This document shows positions 25,996 through 36,008 of a DNA stretch of 64,000 nucleotides, one piece after another. The first letter of the stretch is position 1. Each line of letters begins with the position of its first letter. The position numbers were made by a program, and so were the translations under genes. Below the pieces are notes generated by a model. It ran no database searches and was not told where the DNA came from. It worked only from the letters and a program-made list of their open reading frames with translations. This stretch comes from an uncultured Bacteroidales bacterium (GTDB lineage: Bacteria; Bacteroidota; Bacteroidia; Bacteroidales; P3): NCBI GenBank assembly GCA_900315935.1, contig ONBB01000007.1, forward strand, positions 1 through 64,000. The letters run 5' to 3'.

Positions 25996-27735
25996 ATGAT
26001 GAAGAGAATACTACTTTTTGCCCTCGCCATGCTCCCCTTGGTGGCCGGCGCGCAAGACATCAAGCAGCTGAAAAAGCAGGCCAAGGCCGGTGATGCCGAA
26101 GCCGCCCTGACCCTCGGACGCTACCATGAGAAAGTCGAAGAATACAAGAAAGCCGAGAAATACTACCGGCAGGCCGCCACGCCCCAGGCCGACTACGAGC
26201 TCGGCGCGCTATATCTCAACGGCAACCTCGGAAAAGGCACTGAATCCGATATGGCCAAGGGGCTCGGCCTCCTGCGCCGCTCGGCTGCCGCCGGCAACCG
26301 CGACGGCCGCTACTGGCTCGCCTTCTGTTACATGCGCGGCATCGGCATCGAAGCCAAGGAGGACAGCGCCTTCGCCATCTTCAGCCAGCTGGCTGCCGAC
26401 GGCGACAGCATGGCTATGCTGCAGACCGCTCTCGCACTCGACCAGGGATTCGGCGCCCCGAAGGACACCGCCCGCGCGCTCCACCTCTACCGCCAGGCCG
26501 GCGACCACGGCGTCAGCGACGGCTATGCCTGGCTGGCCGACTTCTACCTCAAAGGCGAGTTCGTGGCGCAGAACTTCGACTCTGCCTTCGCGCTCGTCGA
26601 CCGCGCCTACCGCCTCGGAGGCGACAACCTGGTTGCCACGATTGCTATGGCCAACATGCACCTGCACGGCATCGGCACCTCTGTCGACACCGCCGCCGCC
26701 ATCCCCTACCTGCAGGAGGCTGCACGGCTGGGTCACGGCATGTCCTTGGGACATTTGGGCGACTGCTACAACTACGGCCGTGGCGGCCTGCAGGCCAATG
26801 CCGACTCGGCTATGGCCTGCTACCTCGCCGCCTCACAGCTCGACGACCCGCGCGGCGACTTCATGGTCGGTGCCTGGCTCTACGACCAGGGCGACTACGA
26901 CCGCGCCATCGGCTACATCGCCTCGGCTGCCGAAAATGGCAATATTGATGCCATGCTCCTTTATGCCAAGGCGTTGGCCGGCGGCAACGGCCTCGAGGCC
27001 GACCCCGAGGCTGCCTTCCAGATGGTCAGCGAGCTGGCCCCGGCCATGACCGACGGCGAAGCCTACACCCTCCTCGGTCTGATGCACTACAGCGGCCACG
27101 GCACCCCGGAGGACTTCCACATGGCGCGCCTCTGCTACGATAGCGCCATCGCACAGGGCGGTACCCGCGCCATGATGTATATGGGCGACCTCTATGCCGC
27201 CGGACACGGTGTGCCGCACGACACCGTCGAGGCCATCCGCTGGTACGACCGCGCCGTCGCCGCCGGCAATATCACCGCCATGATGCGCCTCGCCGCCAGC
27301 CACCTCTCCGGCCGTGTGGCGCCTGTCGACCCCAAGCGTGCCGCCGAGCTCTACCAGATGGCTGCCGACCGCGGCAACCTCGAGGCCCTCTGCCGCCTCG
27401 GCCTCTGCTACGAGCGTGGCGAGGGCGTCATCCTCAACTCGCGCCGCGCCTTCAACCTCTACAACGAGGCCGCCGACCGCGGCTCCTCCTACGGCATGTT
27501 CCTCGTCGGCATGTGCTACATCGACGGCGTATACGTCCAGGAAGACTCCGAACAAGCATTCCAGTGGTTCCTCCGCGCCGCCGAGGCCGGCAACCTGCAG
27601 AGTTGCTACAACGTGGGTCTGATGTACCACACCGGCGAAGGCGTCAAGAAAAACAAGAAAGAGGCCAAGCGCTGGCTCACCCTCGCCGCCGACAACGGCC
27701 ACCCCGCCGCCGCCGACCTCCTCAAAACCCTGTAG
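25996..27735 (+). CDS. Secreted Sel1-like (TPR-family) repeat protein
   Basis: 579 residues from the ATG at 25996 (MMKRILLFALAMLPLVAGAQ, a signal peptide). The mature protein is a chain of about 14 Sel1-like repeats of 35-38 residues with the recurring pattern A-x-x-x-L-x-x-x-Y-x-x-G-x-G-V, for example ALCRLGLCYERGEGV and SCYNVGLMYHTGEGVKKNKK. Such solenoids act as protein-protein scaffolds. The partner is unknown; the signal peptide places it in the periplasm or outer membrane. It stands alone, with its own promoter and a palindromic repeat after it. Confidence 0.88.
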   Translation: MMKRILLFALAMLPLVAGAQDIKQLKKQAKAGDAEAALTLGRYHEKVEEYKKAEKYYRQAATPQADYELGALYLNGNLGKGTESDMAKGLGLLRRSAAAGNRDGRYWLAFCYMRGIGIEAKEDSAFAIFSQLAADGDSMAMLQTALALDQGFGAPKDTARALHLYRQAGDHGVSDGYAWLADFYLKGEFVAQNFDSAFALVDRAYRLGGDNLVATIAMANMHLHGIGTSVDTAAAIPYLQEAARLGHGMSLGHLGDCYNYGRGGLQANADSAMACYLAASQLDDPRGDFMVGAWLYDQGDYDRAIGYIASAAENGNIDAMLLYAKALAGGNGLEADPEAAFQMVSELAPAMTDGEAYTLLGLMHYSGHGTPEDFHMARLCYDSAIAQGGTRAMMYMGDLYAAGHGVPHDTVEAIRWYDRAVAAGNITAMMRLAASHLSGRVAPVDPKRAAELYQMAADRGNLEALCRLGLCYERGEGVILNSRRAFNLYNEAADRGSSYGMFLVGMCYIDGVYVQEDSEQAFQWFLRAAEAGNLQSCYNVGLMYHTGEGVKKNKKEAKRWLTLAADNGHPAAADLLKTL

Positions 27736-27744
27736 CCCTCTCCG

Positions 27745-27804
27745 TAGGGGCGAATCATTGTTCGCCCGTCCAATTTCCTGGGGCGAATGATGATTCGCCC
27801 CTAC
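27745..27804. repeat. Palindromic repeat pair (GGGGCGAAT family)
   Basis: Two imperfect palindromes, GGGGCGAAT / TTCGCCC (27747-27767) and GGGGCGAAT / ATTCGCCCC (27780-27802), between the Sel1-repeat gene and the adhesin. Related copies lie at 33947-33969 and 33992-34013. They may serve as terminators. Confidence 0.7.
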
Positions 27805-27874
27805 AGTCATCGGTGTGTGTGTCCATTATTTAGATATTCGTGTACGAAATATTTCGTGCATATATCTTTTTTTG

Positions 27875-27882
27875 TATATTTG
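27875..27882 (+). promoter_or_regulatory. -7 promoter element for the large adhesin
   Basis: TATATTTG followed by CA, 62 bp before the start codon. Confidence 0.65.
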
Positions 27883-27944
27883 CATTTTAAACATATAATG
27901 TATAGGGATAGTATAGTAATTTAATAATCAAAATTATAGGAGAT

Positions 27945-30900
27945 ATGAGAATGTTTAAAAATCCTATGAATTTTATATATAGAGCCGCTTTGTCGGCAGC
28001 ATTTGTCCTGCTTTTGGCTCCGCAGGCCGTGGCGCAGTCGCCCTGTCCCACCGTTGCGACCACCGTCGAGCCTATCCCCTTCAGGGCTTACTTTGACAAT
28101 GATGAGCCCAACTCCTGTGGCATAGGTTGGGGTGGTGCCGCTGGCAGCGCCCTCGCTGCCCAGCATCAAGTTAATACCCATAGCTCTACGCTCAACTGGC
28201 GTGTCTATACCAACGGTAATGGCAAGGATCTGGGTGGTTCGACCAATCCTAGCAATGGCACTTATCTGCCTCATATGGTTAGTACTAATGCCACTTTCAA
28301 CAGGTGCAGTTTCCAGAAATCGGGCAACAGAAGCTTCTCCATTGTTTCCAAGACGGGAACCTTTAACAATCCTGCCTCTACCTCGCAGGTGTATACCCCC
28401 GGCACTGTCAACTATGTGATGTTGCCGCCGATGAACAGTCCCTTGAATATTCTCAAGTTCAGCTTTTGGTTCTGCACCAATACTTCCACTGCCGGTCAGC
28501 TGGAAGTCGGCTACGTAACCGCCGACGGTACCGGCAACGATGCCACCAGCGTTACCACTTTCGTCGCCGTTGCCACTTTCAATGCCTCGAGCGAGAGTGT
28601 TACCACCACCGGTGGTCTGCAGGCCGCCGGTGTCGGTAAGGACGTCGAGGTCTCGTTTGCCTCGGCTCCCGCCAATGCCACGCGTATCGCCCTCCGTTGG
28701 GTCAACAACACCAGCACCCTGGCGGTTTGCAACATCGACAATCTGGAGGTCGACTACAATGTTACCTGCCTGCCGGTAACCAACCTTCAGGAGACTGATG
28801 TCCAGTACGACCGCGCCTCCATCTCCTGGACCGACCTCAATTCCGCCAGCCGCTGGCAGGTCTCTCTCAACGGCGGCAGCCCCGTTACCGTTACCTCCAC
28901 CGACTACACCTTCACCGGCCTCACCCACAACACCGAGTACACCGCCCAGGTAAAATCCGTATGTAGCGACGACGACATCTCGAATCCCACCGAAATCACC
29001 TTCCGCACCGTCGCCTGCTCCCCCGTTGCCAACCTTGTGGCTGTCCCCAACTACACCTCCGCCGCCCTCACTTGGAGCGATGTGAATTCCGCCACCCAGT
29101 GGCAGGTCTCCCTCGACGGCGGCAGCCCCGTTACCGTCTCCTCCCCCTCCCACACCTTCACCGGCCTCGCCCCCAACACCGACTACACCGCCACCGTGCG
29201 TGCCGTCTGCGCCCCCGGCGTCCTCTCCGACCCGGTTACTGTGAACTTCACTACCGTGTGCCCGCAACCCACCTCCTTGGCCATCGACCGCATCGATGGC
29301 GACGAGCTCCACCTCATGTGGAACGGCATCGCCAGCCAGTACGAGGTGCAGCTGGCCTCCGACAACGCCTTCTCCTCCGGCCTCCGCACCGCCACCGGCG
29401 CCACCACCGGCACCAGCTTCGACGGCCTGACGGTGGGCGAGTACTACTATGCCCGCGTCCGTGCGCTGTGCGGCAGCGAATACAGCGCCTGGAGCAATGT
29501 CCTGGAGGTCTACTTCGTCGACCTTATCGGTTCGGCCCCCGAGACCGGCCTCTACGAGTCCACGGGCACCGTGGTGCTCAACGACCTCGAACCCCACGAC
29601 TGGAAAATCTACACCACCGAGGTCGACAAGCCCTTGCGCTCGCTCAACCCCCTGGATGTGAAGATTACCTACCGCGGCCACGGCACCGCCAACGTCTCTT
29701 CCAACATCACCTACACCGAGGGCAACGAGGACTTGGCCTACTATGTGCCGGTGCAGATGTCCGAGTTCACCGCCAACTGCAGTCCCTCCGATGTCAGCGT
29801 CGGCATCTCGCCCGAGGAGCGCCACTACCACACCCTCGTCTACTATAAGACCCTCGACCGCCTGAACAAGAACGAGGGCACCGGCCGCGTCGAGTACCGC
29901 ACCATCTTCAACCCCTTCTCGCGCCGCCCCACCTTCGGCAACCCCGCCGACTACAACCTGGCATCCAACACCTTTGCCCTCTCCCCGGCCTCCTACATCG
30001 GCGCCCCCTGCTGGCGCGGCTTCTACATGTGGAGAATCGACCGCATCTCCGGCGGCAGCGTCTACACCACCAAGACTGGCGGCACGCCGCTGGCCGTGGG
30101 CGATGTGATCAAGGCCGACAAGGCCCTCTATTTCGAGGCCAGTTCCACCCTGGAGCTTGAGTTCACCGCCCTCTGGGCCCCCGCCGCCGTGCGCTACACG
30201 GTGGGTCCCAGTATGGCGTGGTCGCACCACCCCTCCAAGGGTTGGGGTCAGTTCGCCGAGCGCGACATCGCCGGCATCGAGCGCAACTTCGTGGTGCTCA
30301 ACGGCGTCTTCCGCCTCACCGGCCCCGTCAAGGGCACTGACTGGCCGCAGCTGATAGTCGAGGCCGGCAACCCCAACGGCAGCGAGTGGGACTACAACGC
30401 CACCTACACCTCGGTCTTCCCCAACGGCACCTACGACGGCGTTACCCCCGCCTACGGCCCCGTGAAGACCGCCACCACCACCCCCACGGGTGTCGAGCGC
30501 GTGCCCACCTACATCGACCTCTGCCCGGGCCTGACGAAGCAGGACAACCGCGTGGTTACCATCTGCTCCGACGTGCGCTTCGAGTACCTCGCCTTCAGCC
30601 GCCTGCGCGGCGAGCGCAACGCCTTCTTCCTCGACGGCACCCCGGCCGCCACCTGGGGCACCATCGCCACCGACGGCACCCACAACCTCACTCTCGGCCG
30701 CGGCATCGAAACCATGTTCGACGACAACCTGGGAACCTTCAACTACATCTGGGGTTTCGGGCCGCTCGTAAACAACAATGCCACTAACGCCGCCACCTGG
30801 GGCTTCCGTCGCGACGCGGACAACTATGTCCTCACCAGCGGCGGCGTAAGAATCAATAGCGGTGTCAATTTTAGGAACGAATTCCCGACAAGAGAAGTAC

Positions 30901-33900
30901 TCACCAGAGACTTGGACATCACCATCCGTCTGGAGAGCGGCTATGTGGGCTGCCTGATGACTATCTATGGCTGGAATGCCAACTACCAGACCCAGGAGGG
31001 TAATGACATGACGAATATCTATGGTGATGGAAAGATTGAAACAAAGACCACCCCTGCTCACCGAGCCGACGGCACCGACAACCACGCCCGTTTCATCATG
31101 GGTACCGACTACGACCGTGCCGACGAGGCGCAGAAGGTGCGCAACCTGGGCACCGACTATGCCTCCCACACAGGCCCCGATGGCCAGCCTTATGCTACCC
31201 TCGACTCGATGCTCTACCACGAGGTCTACAAGAACGCCAAGACCAAAATCTACCGCCCCTTCCGCGTCGGCAACTTCCAAGGCAATATCAACAATCAGGA
31301 CAAGGACAGCGTCTACAGCGAGATGATTATCAAGAGCGGCTTTGTCGGCCAGGAAATCATCGACCGCGAAATCGGCCACATGGAGGGCAGCACGGCTGCC
31401 GGCCGTTTCTTCCCGGACAAGACAGTCCACGGCGTTACCTTCTCCGGCAACCGCCTCTCCTGGACGCCCAAGTCTATCTACAACTGCGTCTCCGCCAACA
31501 ATATACATCGCGGCAAGCGCCGCATGCATATCGAGGGCGGCATGCTCAACTGCTGTGTCTCCCTCGGCGCCTGGGACCGCACCAACGACGTTTCCCGCTG
31601 GGCCAAGCAGCCGGGTGTTACCGGTGCCTCCGCCATATTCTGGGACCCCTATCGTGACGGCGACGAGACCCCCAACGATGTCTCCACCCTCCGCATGACG
31701 GGCGGCATCATCACCGGCTCCCTCTTCGGCGGCGGCAACACCTACACCGCTTCCGGCGGCGGCCGTCAGATGATTATCACCGGCGGTGTTGTCCGCGCCT
31801 GGGTTTCCGGCGGTGTCAACGGCGGCGACGCCAATGTCGACCAGTGGGAGGGTATCCACTACGGCAACGCCTGGATTTACGCCGGCGGCAACTTCCATGT
31901 CGGCAGCGGCGACACCACCCACACCACCGTCGGCGACTCAATCCTCTTTCAGGGCAACAACGGCGGCATCAACGGTTCTACCGACGGCAATATCTTCGGC
32001 GCCGGCTGCGGCATACGTCCCATCCAGTTCAATACCAGTGGACCAATCAGTACTGACTGGAACGAAAACGCCTACAAGTTCCACCGCATGGGCCGCATCG
32101 ACAGCTCCTTTGTCTATGTGGCCGACAACGTCGTCGTGGAAGGCGACGTCTACGGTGGCGGCAACTTCGGCTACAACAACACCGGTAACGGCCTCGAGGA
32201 AGCCCTGGCCAAGGATAAAGCCAACAAAATCGGCCAGTCCGGCGGCTCCGACACCACCAAAGACTCGCGCGCCAAGGGCATGGCCACCCTGCGCATCCTC
32301 GGCGGCGAGGTGGGAGGACGTGTCTTCGGCGGCTCCAACCAGAAGATGAGCCGCATGGCCGACATACGCATGACCGGCGGCCTCGTCAAGCGCGGCATCT
32401 ACGGCGGCTGCAACACCTGGGGCTTCATGACCGAGAGTGTTACCCTCGACATCCTCGGCGGCACCGTCGGCACGCCCGAGCTCCCCGGCGTGGTCTGCGG
32501 CGGCGGCCTCGGCAAGGAGACGGCCGTATTCAAGGATGTAACCCTCAACTTCGGCGCCGCCGGCACCGACGGCCCCACCATTTACGGCGACATCTACGGC
32601 GGCAGCCAGCAGGGCACCACCAACGGCGGCAGCATTACCCGCACACAAATCGGCACGTACCTCATAAGCGGTTATGACTACCCCATCTACCTCACCTCCA
32701 TCGACACCTCCGAGGCCCAGGGCCAAGGCTATAACACCAACTACAGGACCACCGTCAACTTCTACTCCGGCAGGCACCTCGGCGGCGCCATCTTCGGCGG
32801 CGCCTGGGGCCCCGACAACGCCTTCGCCACCGTGTACGGCGATGTGGAGGTCAACATCCTCGGCGGACAGGTCAACGACGTCTTCGGCGCCAACGACGCC
32901 ACTGGCAAGCCCATGGGCAGGGTGAAGGTCAATATCGGCACCCCCGACTCGGTGGCCGCCAGCACCGCCGACGGCAACAAGGCCCACCGCAACCGCCCGC
33001 TCGTAACCGGCTCCGTCTACGGCGGTGGCCGCAATGCCTCCTACGGCTCCGGCAAGGACAACTACATCCCCGTGGTCGATATGTACTCCGGCACCGTCAT
33101 GAACAACGTCTTCGGCGGCGGCCAGGGTAGCACCGCCGTCATCGACCACCCCGCCGAGAACTACTCCACCAAGGTGCACATCCACCACGGCACCGTGATG
33201 GGCAACGTCTATGGCGGCGGCAACGACGCCAAGGTGCTCGGCAACACCCGCGTCATCATCGGCGTGGACGCCACCACCGCCTACACCCTCACCGTGACCA
33301 CCGCCGACGCGTCGATGGGCACCGTTACCGGCGGCGGCACCGTCCTGCAGGACCAGGATGTGCAAATCAAGGCCACGCCCAAGGCCGGTTACCGCTTCAC
33401 GCAGTGGCACGACGGCAACACCAGCAACCCCCGCTACATCGCCATCAACTCCGACACCACCTACATCGCCCAGTTCGAGGCCATAGTCGAATACACCATC
33501 ACCGTCACCTCCGCCGATGACGCGATGGGCACCGCCTCCGGCGGCGGCAACTACGACGTCGACCAGGTGGCCGTCATCACCGCCGCGCCCGCGGACGGCT
33601 ACCGCTTCACCGGCTGGAGCGACGGCTCCTCCTTCAACCCCCGCCACGTTACCGTCTCCGGCGATGCCACCTTCACCGCCCAGTTCGAGGCGCTGCCCAA
33701 GTACCAGATTACCGCCACCGCCAACAACACAGCCATGGGCACCGTTACCGGCAGCGGCGAGTTCACCGTGGGCAAGAGTACCCAGCTTAGGGCCACCCCC
33801 AATGCGGGTTATAAGTTCGTCAGGTGGGCCGATAGCGGCGCCGGTTGGCAGAATGACAGCCGCTACGTCCTCGTCGAGGGTACGAAGAGCTACACCGCCA

Positions 33901-33923
33901 TCTTCGAGGCCGTTACCCCTTGA
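27945..33923 (+). CDS. Giant cell-surface protein with fibronectin type III domains, Gly-rich repeats and InlB-type repeats
   Basis: 1,992 residues with an N-terminal signal peptide (FVLLLAPQAVAQ). In order: a jelly-roll-like beta domain (about 40-275), three fibronectin type III domains (about 278-355, 360-438 and 443-525; motifs such as SRWQVSLNGGSPVTVTSTDY), a long beta-rich middle part, a region of Gly-Gly repeats (about 1230-1750; GGGxxxGxVxGG, for example VEGDVYGGGNFGYNN) that looks like a beta-helix or roll, and three InlB B-repeat-like units of about 70 residues (about 1780-1990; GYRFTQWHDG, GYRFTGWSDG, GYKFVRWADS). There is no obvious T9SS sorting domain at the C-terminus (TAIFEAVTP). 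It is probably an adhesin; its ligand and anchoring are unknown. Confidence 0.8.
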   Translation: MRMFKNPMNFIYRAALSAAFVLLLAPQAVAQSPCPTVATTVEPIPFRAYFDNDEPNSCGIGWGGAAGSALAAQHQVNTHSSTLNWRVYTNGNGKDLGGSTNPSNGTYLPHMVSTNATFNRCSFQKSGNRSFSIVSKTGTFNNPASTSQVYTPGTVNYVMLPPMNSPLNILKFSFWFCTNTSTAGQLEVGYVTADGTGNDATSVTTFVAVATFNASSESVTTTGGLQAAGVGKDVEVSFASAPANATRIALRWVNNTSTLAVCNIDNLEVDYNVTCLPVTNLQETDVQYDRASISWTDLNSASRWQVSLNGGSPVTVTSTDYTFTGLTHNTEYTAQVKSVCSDDDISNPTEITFRTVACSPVANLVAVPNYTSAALTWSDVNSATQWQVSLDGGSPVTVSSPSHTFTGLAPNTDYTATVRAVCAPGVLSDPVTVNFTTVCPQPTSLAIDRIDGDELHLMWNGIASQYEVQLASDNAFSSGLRTATGATTGTSFDGLTVGEYYYARVRALCGSEYSAWSNVLEVYFVDLIGSAPETGLYESTGTVVLNDLEPHDWKIYTTEVDKPLRSLNPLDVKITYRGHGTANVSSNITYTEGNEDLAYYVPVQMSEFTANCSPSDVSVGISPEERHYHTLVYYKTLDRLNKNEGTGRVEYRTIFNPFSRRPTFGNPADYNLASNTFALSPASYIGAPCWRGFYMWRIDRISGGSVYTTKTGGTPLAVGDVIKADKALYFEASSTLELEFTALWAPAAVRYTVGPSMAWSHHPSKGWGQFAERDIAGIERNFVVLNGVFRLTGPVKGTDWPQLIVEAGNPNGSEWDYNATYTSVFPNGTYDGVTPAYGPVKTATTTPTGVERVPTYIDLCPGLTKQDNRVVTICSDVRFEYLAFSRLRGERNAFFLDGTPAATWGTIATDGTHNLTLGRGIETMFDDNLGTFNYIWGFGPLVNNNATNAATWGFRRDADNYVLTSGGVRINSGVNFRNEFPTREVLTRDLDITIRLESGYVGCLMTIYGWNANYQTQEGNDMTNIYGDGKIETKTTPAHRADGTDNHARFIMGTDYDRADEAQKVRNLGTDYASHTGPDGQPYATLDSMLYHEVYKNAKTKIYRPFRVGNFQGNINNQDKDSVYSEMIIKSGFVGQEIIDREIGHMEGSTAAGRFFPDKTVHGVTFSGNRLSWTPKSIYNCVSANNIHRGKRRMHIEGGMLNCCVSLGAWDRTNDVSRWAKQPGVTGASAIFWDPYRDGDETPNDVSTLRMTGGIITGSLFGGGNTYTASGGGRQMIITGGVVRAWVSGGVNGGDANVDQWEGIHYGNAWIYAGGNFHVGSGDTTHTTVGDSILFQGNNGGINGSTDGNIFGAGCGIRPIQFNTSGPISTDWNENAYKFHRMGRIDSSFVYVADNVVVEGDVYGGGNFGYNNTGNGLEEALAKDKANKIGQSGGSDTTKDSRAKGMATLRILGGEVGGRVFGGSNQKMSRMADIRMTGGLVKRGIYGGCNTWGFMTESVTLDILGGTVGTPELPGVVCGGGLGKETAVFKDVTLNFGAAGTDGPTIYGDIYGGSQQGTTNGGSITRTQIGTYLISGYDYPIYLTSIDTSEAQGQGYNTNYRTTVNFYSGRHLGGAIFGGAWGPDNAFATVYGDVEVNILGGQVNDVFGANDATGKPMGRVKVNIGTPDSVAASTADGNKAHRNRPLVTGSVYGGGRNASYGSGKDNYIPVVDMYSGTVMNNVFGGGQGSTAVIDHPAENYSTKVHIHHGTVMGNVYGGGNDAKVLGNTRVIIGVDATTAYTLTVTTADASMGTVTGGGTVLQDQDVQIKATPKAGYRFTQWHDGNTSNPRYIAINSDTTYIAQFEAIVEYTITVTSADDAMGTASGGGNYDVDQVAVITAAPADGYRFTGWSDGSSFNPRHVTVSGDATFTAQFEALPKYQITATANNTAMGTVTGSGEFTVGKSTQLRATPNAGYKFVRWADSGAGWQNDSRYVLVEGTKSYTAIFEAVTP

Positions 33924-33946
33924 GGCGCAAACAACCCACATTCCGC

Positions 33947-33975
33947 AGGGGCGAATTTGATTCGCCCCTTTTTTG
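33947..33975 (+). terminator. Terminator of the adhesin gene
   Basis: Stem AGGGGCGAAT / ATTCGCCCCT (33947-33956 and 33960-33969) followed by TTTTTT. It is a member of the GGGGCGAAT palindrome family used as a terminator. Confidence 0.8.
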
Positions 33976-33991
33976 TTGCAACCCGCACCGT

Positions 33992-34013
33992 GGGGGCGAA
34001 TAATGATTCCCCC
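33992..34013. repeat. GGGGCGAAT-family palindrome, degenerate copy
   Basis: GGGGGCGAAT ... ATTCCCCCC between the adhesin terminator and the thrS promoter; the right arm has drifted. Confidence 0.55.
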
Positions 34014-34066
34014 CTACAGTCTCACCCCCCGTGAGAAAAATTTTTCACCACATTATAAAAAAGTTG

Positions 34067-34074
34067 TATCTTTG
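34067..34074 (+). promoter_or_regulatory. -7 promoter element for thrS-infC-rpmI-rplT-rplS
   Basis: TATCTTTG followed by CA, 34 bp before the thrS start. Confidence 0.7.
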
Positions 34075-34108
34075 CAGTTTGAAATAGTACGCATATAAGA
34101 GATATAAA

Positions 34109-34471
34109 GTGATGATAAATATAACATTACCAGATGGTTCCGTGCATCAGCATGAGGCTGGTGTAACACCCTTGGACATAGCAAAAAGCATCTCCGAGGG
34201 TCTGGCACGCAACGTCCTGTCGGCCAAAGTGAACGACCAGGTGGTGGAGCTTAACCGCCCCATCACCGCCGACGCCACCGTCCAACTGCTCACCTGGAAC
34301 GACGAAGAGGGCAAGCACACCTTCTGGCACACCTCCGCCCACCTGCTGGCCACCGCCCTGCAGGAACTCTACCCGGGCATCAAGTTCGGCATCGGCCCCG
34401 CCATCGAGAACGGCTTCTACTACGACATCGACTTCGGCGCGCCAAGACCCCCATCTGCCGCCGCGAGGTGA
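34109..34471 (+). pseudogene. thrS: Threonyl-tRNA synthetase, 5' part (TGS and half of the editing domain), frame broken
   Basis: 120 residues. Residues 1-62 are the TGS domain ([20 protein letters not shown]), and 63-110 the first half of the N2 editing domain with the HTSAH motif. After YYDIDFG the frame shifts and stops at 34469-34471. In normal ThrRS about 20-25 residues follow before the segment equivalent to [13 protein letters not shown]; here that segment is encoded in another frame directly after the break (about 34440), so roughly 60-75 bases appear to be missing. The stop overlaps a GTG that opens the second part. thrS is essential, so either this is a sequence or assembly error, or the two parts work as separate chains. 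Confidence 0.85.
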
Positions 34472-35985
34472 GCAAGGCCGAGGCCCTGGCCGAGTTCAAC
34501 GGCCGCAACGAGAACTACAAGGTGGAGCTTATCAATGACCTCGAGGACGGCACCATCTCGTTCTACGAGAGCGGTGTCTTCACCGACCTCTGCCGCGGTC
34601 CCCACCTGGTGGACTTCAGCGCCATCAAGGCCGTCAAGCTGCTCAGCCTGGCCGGCGCCTACTGGCGCGGCGACGAGCACCGTCCGCAGCTCACTCGCCT
34701 CTATGCCGTCAGCTTCCCCAAGAAGAAGGAGCTCGACGAGTACCTCCTCATGCTCGAGGAGGCCAAGAAGCGCGACCACCGCAAGATAGGCAAGGAGATG
34801 GGTCTGTTCATGTTCAGCGAGATGGTGGGCAAGGGTCTGCCCATCTGGCTGCCCAAGGGCACCGACCTGCGCCTGCGCCTGCAGGACTTCCTCTCCAAGA
34901 TACAGAAGCGCTATGGCTACAAGCAGGTGATGACCCCCCACATCGGCGGCAAGCAGCTCTACGTTACCTCCGGCCACTGGGACCACTACGGCGAGGACTC
35001 CTTCCGCCCCATCACCACCCCCGAGGAGGGCGAGGAGTACCTGCTCAAGCCCATGAACTGCCCCCACCACTGCATGATCTACCGCAACGAGCCGGTCAGC
35101 TACCGCGAGCTGCCCCTGCGCATCGCAGAGTACGGCACCGTATACCGCTACGAGCAGAGCGGCGAGCTGCACGGTCTCACGCGCGTGCGTTCATTTACAC
35201 AGGATGACGCCCACATCTTCTGCCGCCCCGACCAGGTGAAGGAAGAGTTCATCAAGGTGATGGAGATTATCGAGATTATCTTCAAAGCCCTCAGCTTCGA
35301 GAACTTCGAGGCCCAGATATCATTGCGCGACCCCAGCAACACCACCAAGTACGTCGGCACCGACGAGAACTGGGAGAAGGCCGAGCAGGCCATCGTCGAA
35401 GCCTGCCAGGAGAAGGGCCTCAAGGCCCGGGTGGAGCTCGGCGAGGCCGCCTTCTACGGCCCCAAGCTCGACTTCATGGTCAAGGATGCCATCGGCCGCC
35501 GTTGGCAGCTGGGCACCATCCAGGTGGACTACAATCTGCCCGAGCGCTTCGGCCTCGAGTATATAGGCTCCGACGGCCAGAAGCACCGCCCGGTGATGAT
35601 TCACCGCGCCCCCTTCGGCTCGATGGAGCGTTTCTGCGCCGTGCTGATAGAGCACACCGGCGGCAAATTCCCCCTGTGGCTCACGCCCGACCAGTTCATC
35701 ATCCTGCCCGTCAGCGAGAAGTATATCGACGAGGCCAAGGCCATGAAGGCACGCCTCGAGAATCTCAACCTGCGCGGCACCATCGACGAGCGCAGCGAGA
35801 AGATAGGCCGCAAGATACGCGACGCCGAAGTGGCCAAGGTGCCCTTCATGCTCATCCTGGGCGAGAAGGAGGTGGCCGACGGCACCGTCAGCGTGCGCCG
35901 CCAAGGCGCCGGCGACCTCGGCGCCATGACCCCCGAAGCCTTCGCCAAGGTGATTGAGGACGAGATAGAAGCAGTAATGCAATAA
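34468..35985 (+). CDS. thrS: Threonyl-tRNA synthetase, 3' part (catalytic and anticodon domains)
   Basis: 505 residues from GTG at 34468; conserved sequence also extends upstream in this frame to about 34440. It holds the rest of the editing domain (FTDLCRGPH), the class II core with motif 2 [18 protein letters not shown] and the zinc-binding Cys/His residues (MNCPHHC), motif 3 [11 protein letters not shown], and the C-terminal anticodon-binding domain. The catalytic half is intact. The TGS domain and the HxxxH half of the editing site are encoded by the preceding frame. It ends 23 bp before the probable start of infC. Confidence 0.93.
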   Translation: MSKAEALAEFNGRNENYKVELINDLEDGTISFYESGVFTDLCRGPHLVDFSAIKAVKLLSLAGAYWRGDEHRPQLTRLYAVSFPKKKELDEYLLMLEEAKKRDHRKIGKEMGLFMFSEMVGKGLPIWLPKGTDLRLRLQDFLSKIQKRYGYKQVMTPHIGGKQLYVTSGHWDHYGEDSFRPITTPEEGEEYLLKPMNCPHHCMIYRNEPVSYRELPLRIAEYGTVYRYEQSGELHGLTRVRSFTQDDAHIFCRPDQVKEEFIKVMEIIEIIFKALSFENFEAQISLRDPSNTTKYVGTDENWEKAEQAIVEACQEKGLKARVELGEAAFYGPKLDFMVKDAIGRRWQLGTIQVDYNLPERFGLEYIGSDGQKHRPVMIHRAPFGSMERFCAVLIEHTGGKFPLWLTPDQFIILPVSEKYIDEAKAMKARLENLNLRGTIDERSEKIGRKIRDAEVAKVPFMLILGEKEVADGTVSVRRQGAGDLGAMTPEAFAKVIEDEIEAVMQ

Positions 35986-36008
35986 ACATAAAATAGGAGA
36001 AAAAAGTT

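Noticed and set aside
27921-31922. A 1,333-codon open frame antisense to the adhesin gene, and similar long antisense frames opposite infB, nusA, aspS and mutS
   Set aside because: These follow from GC-rich codon use on the real strand; the translations are Val/Gly/Ala-rich without motifs, and each lies opposite a well supported gene.
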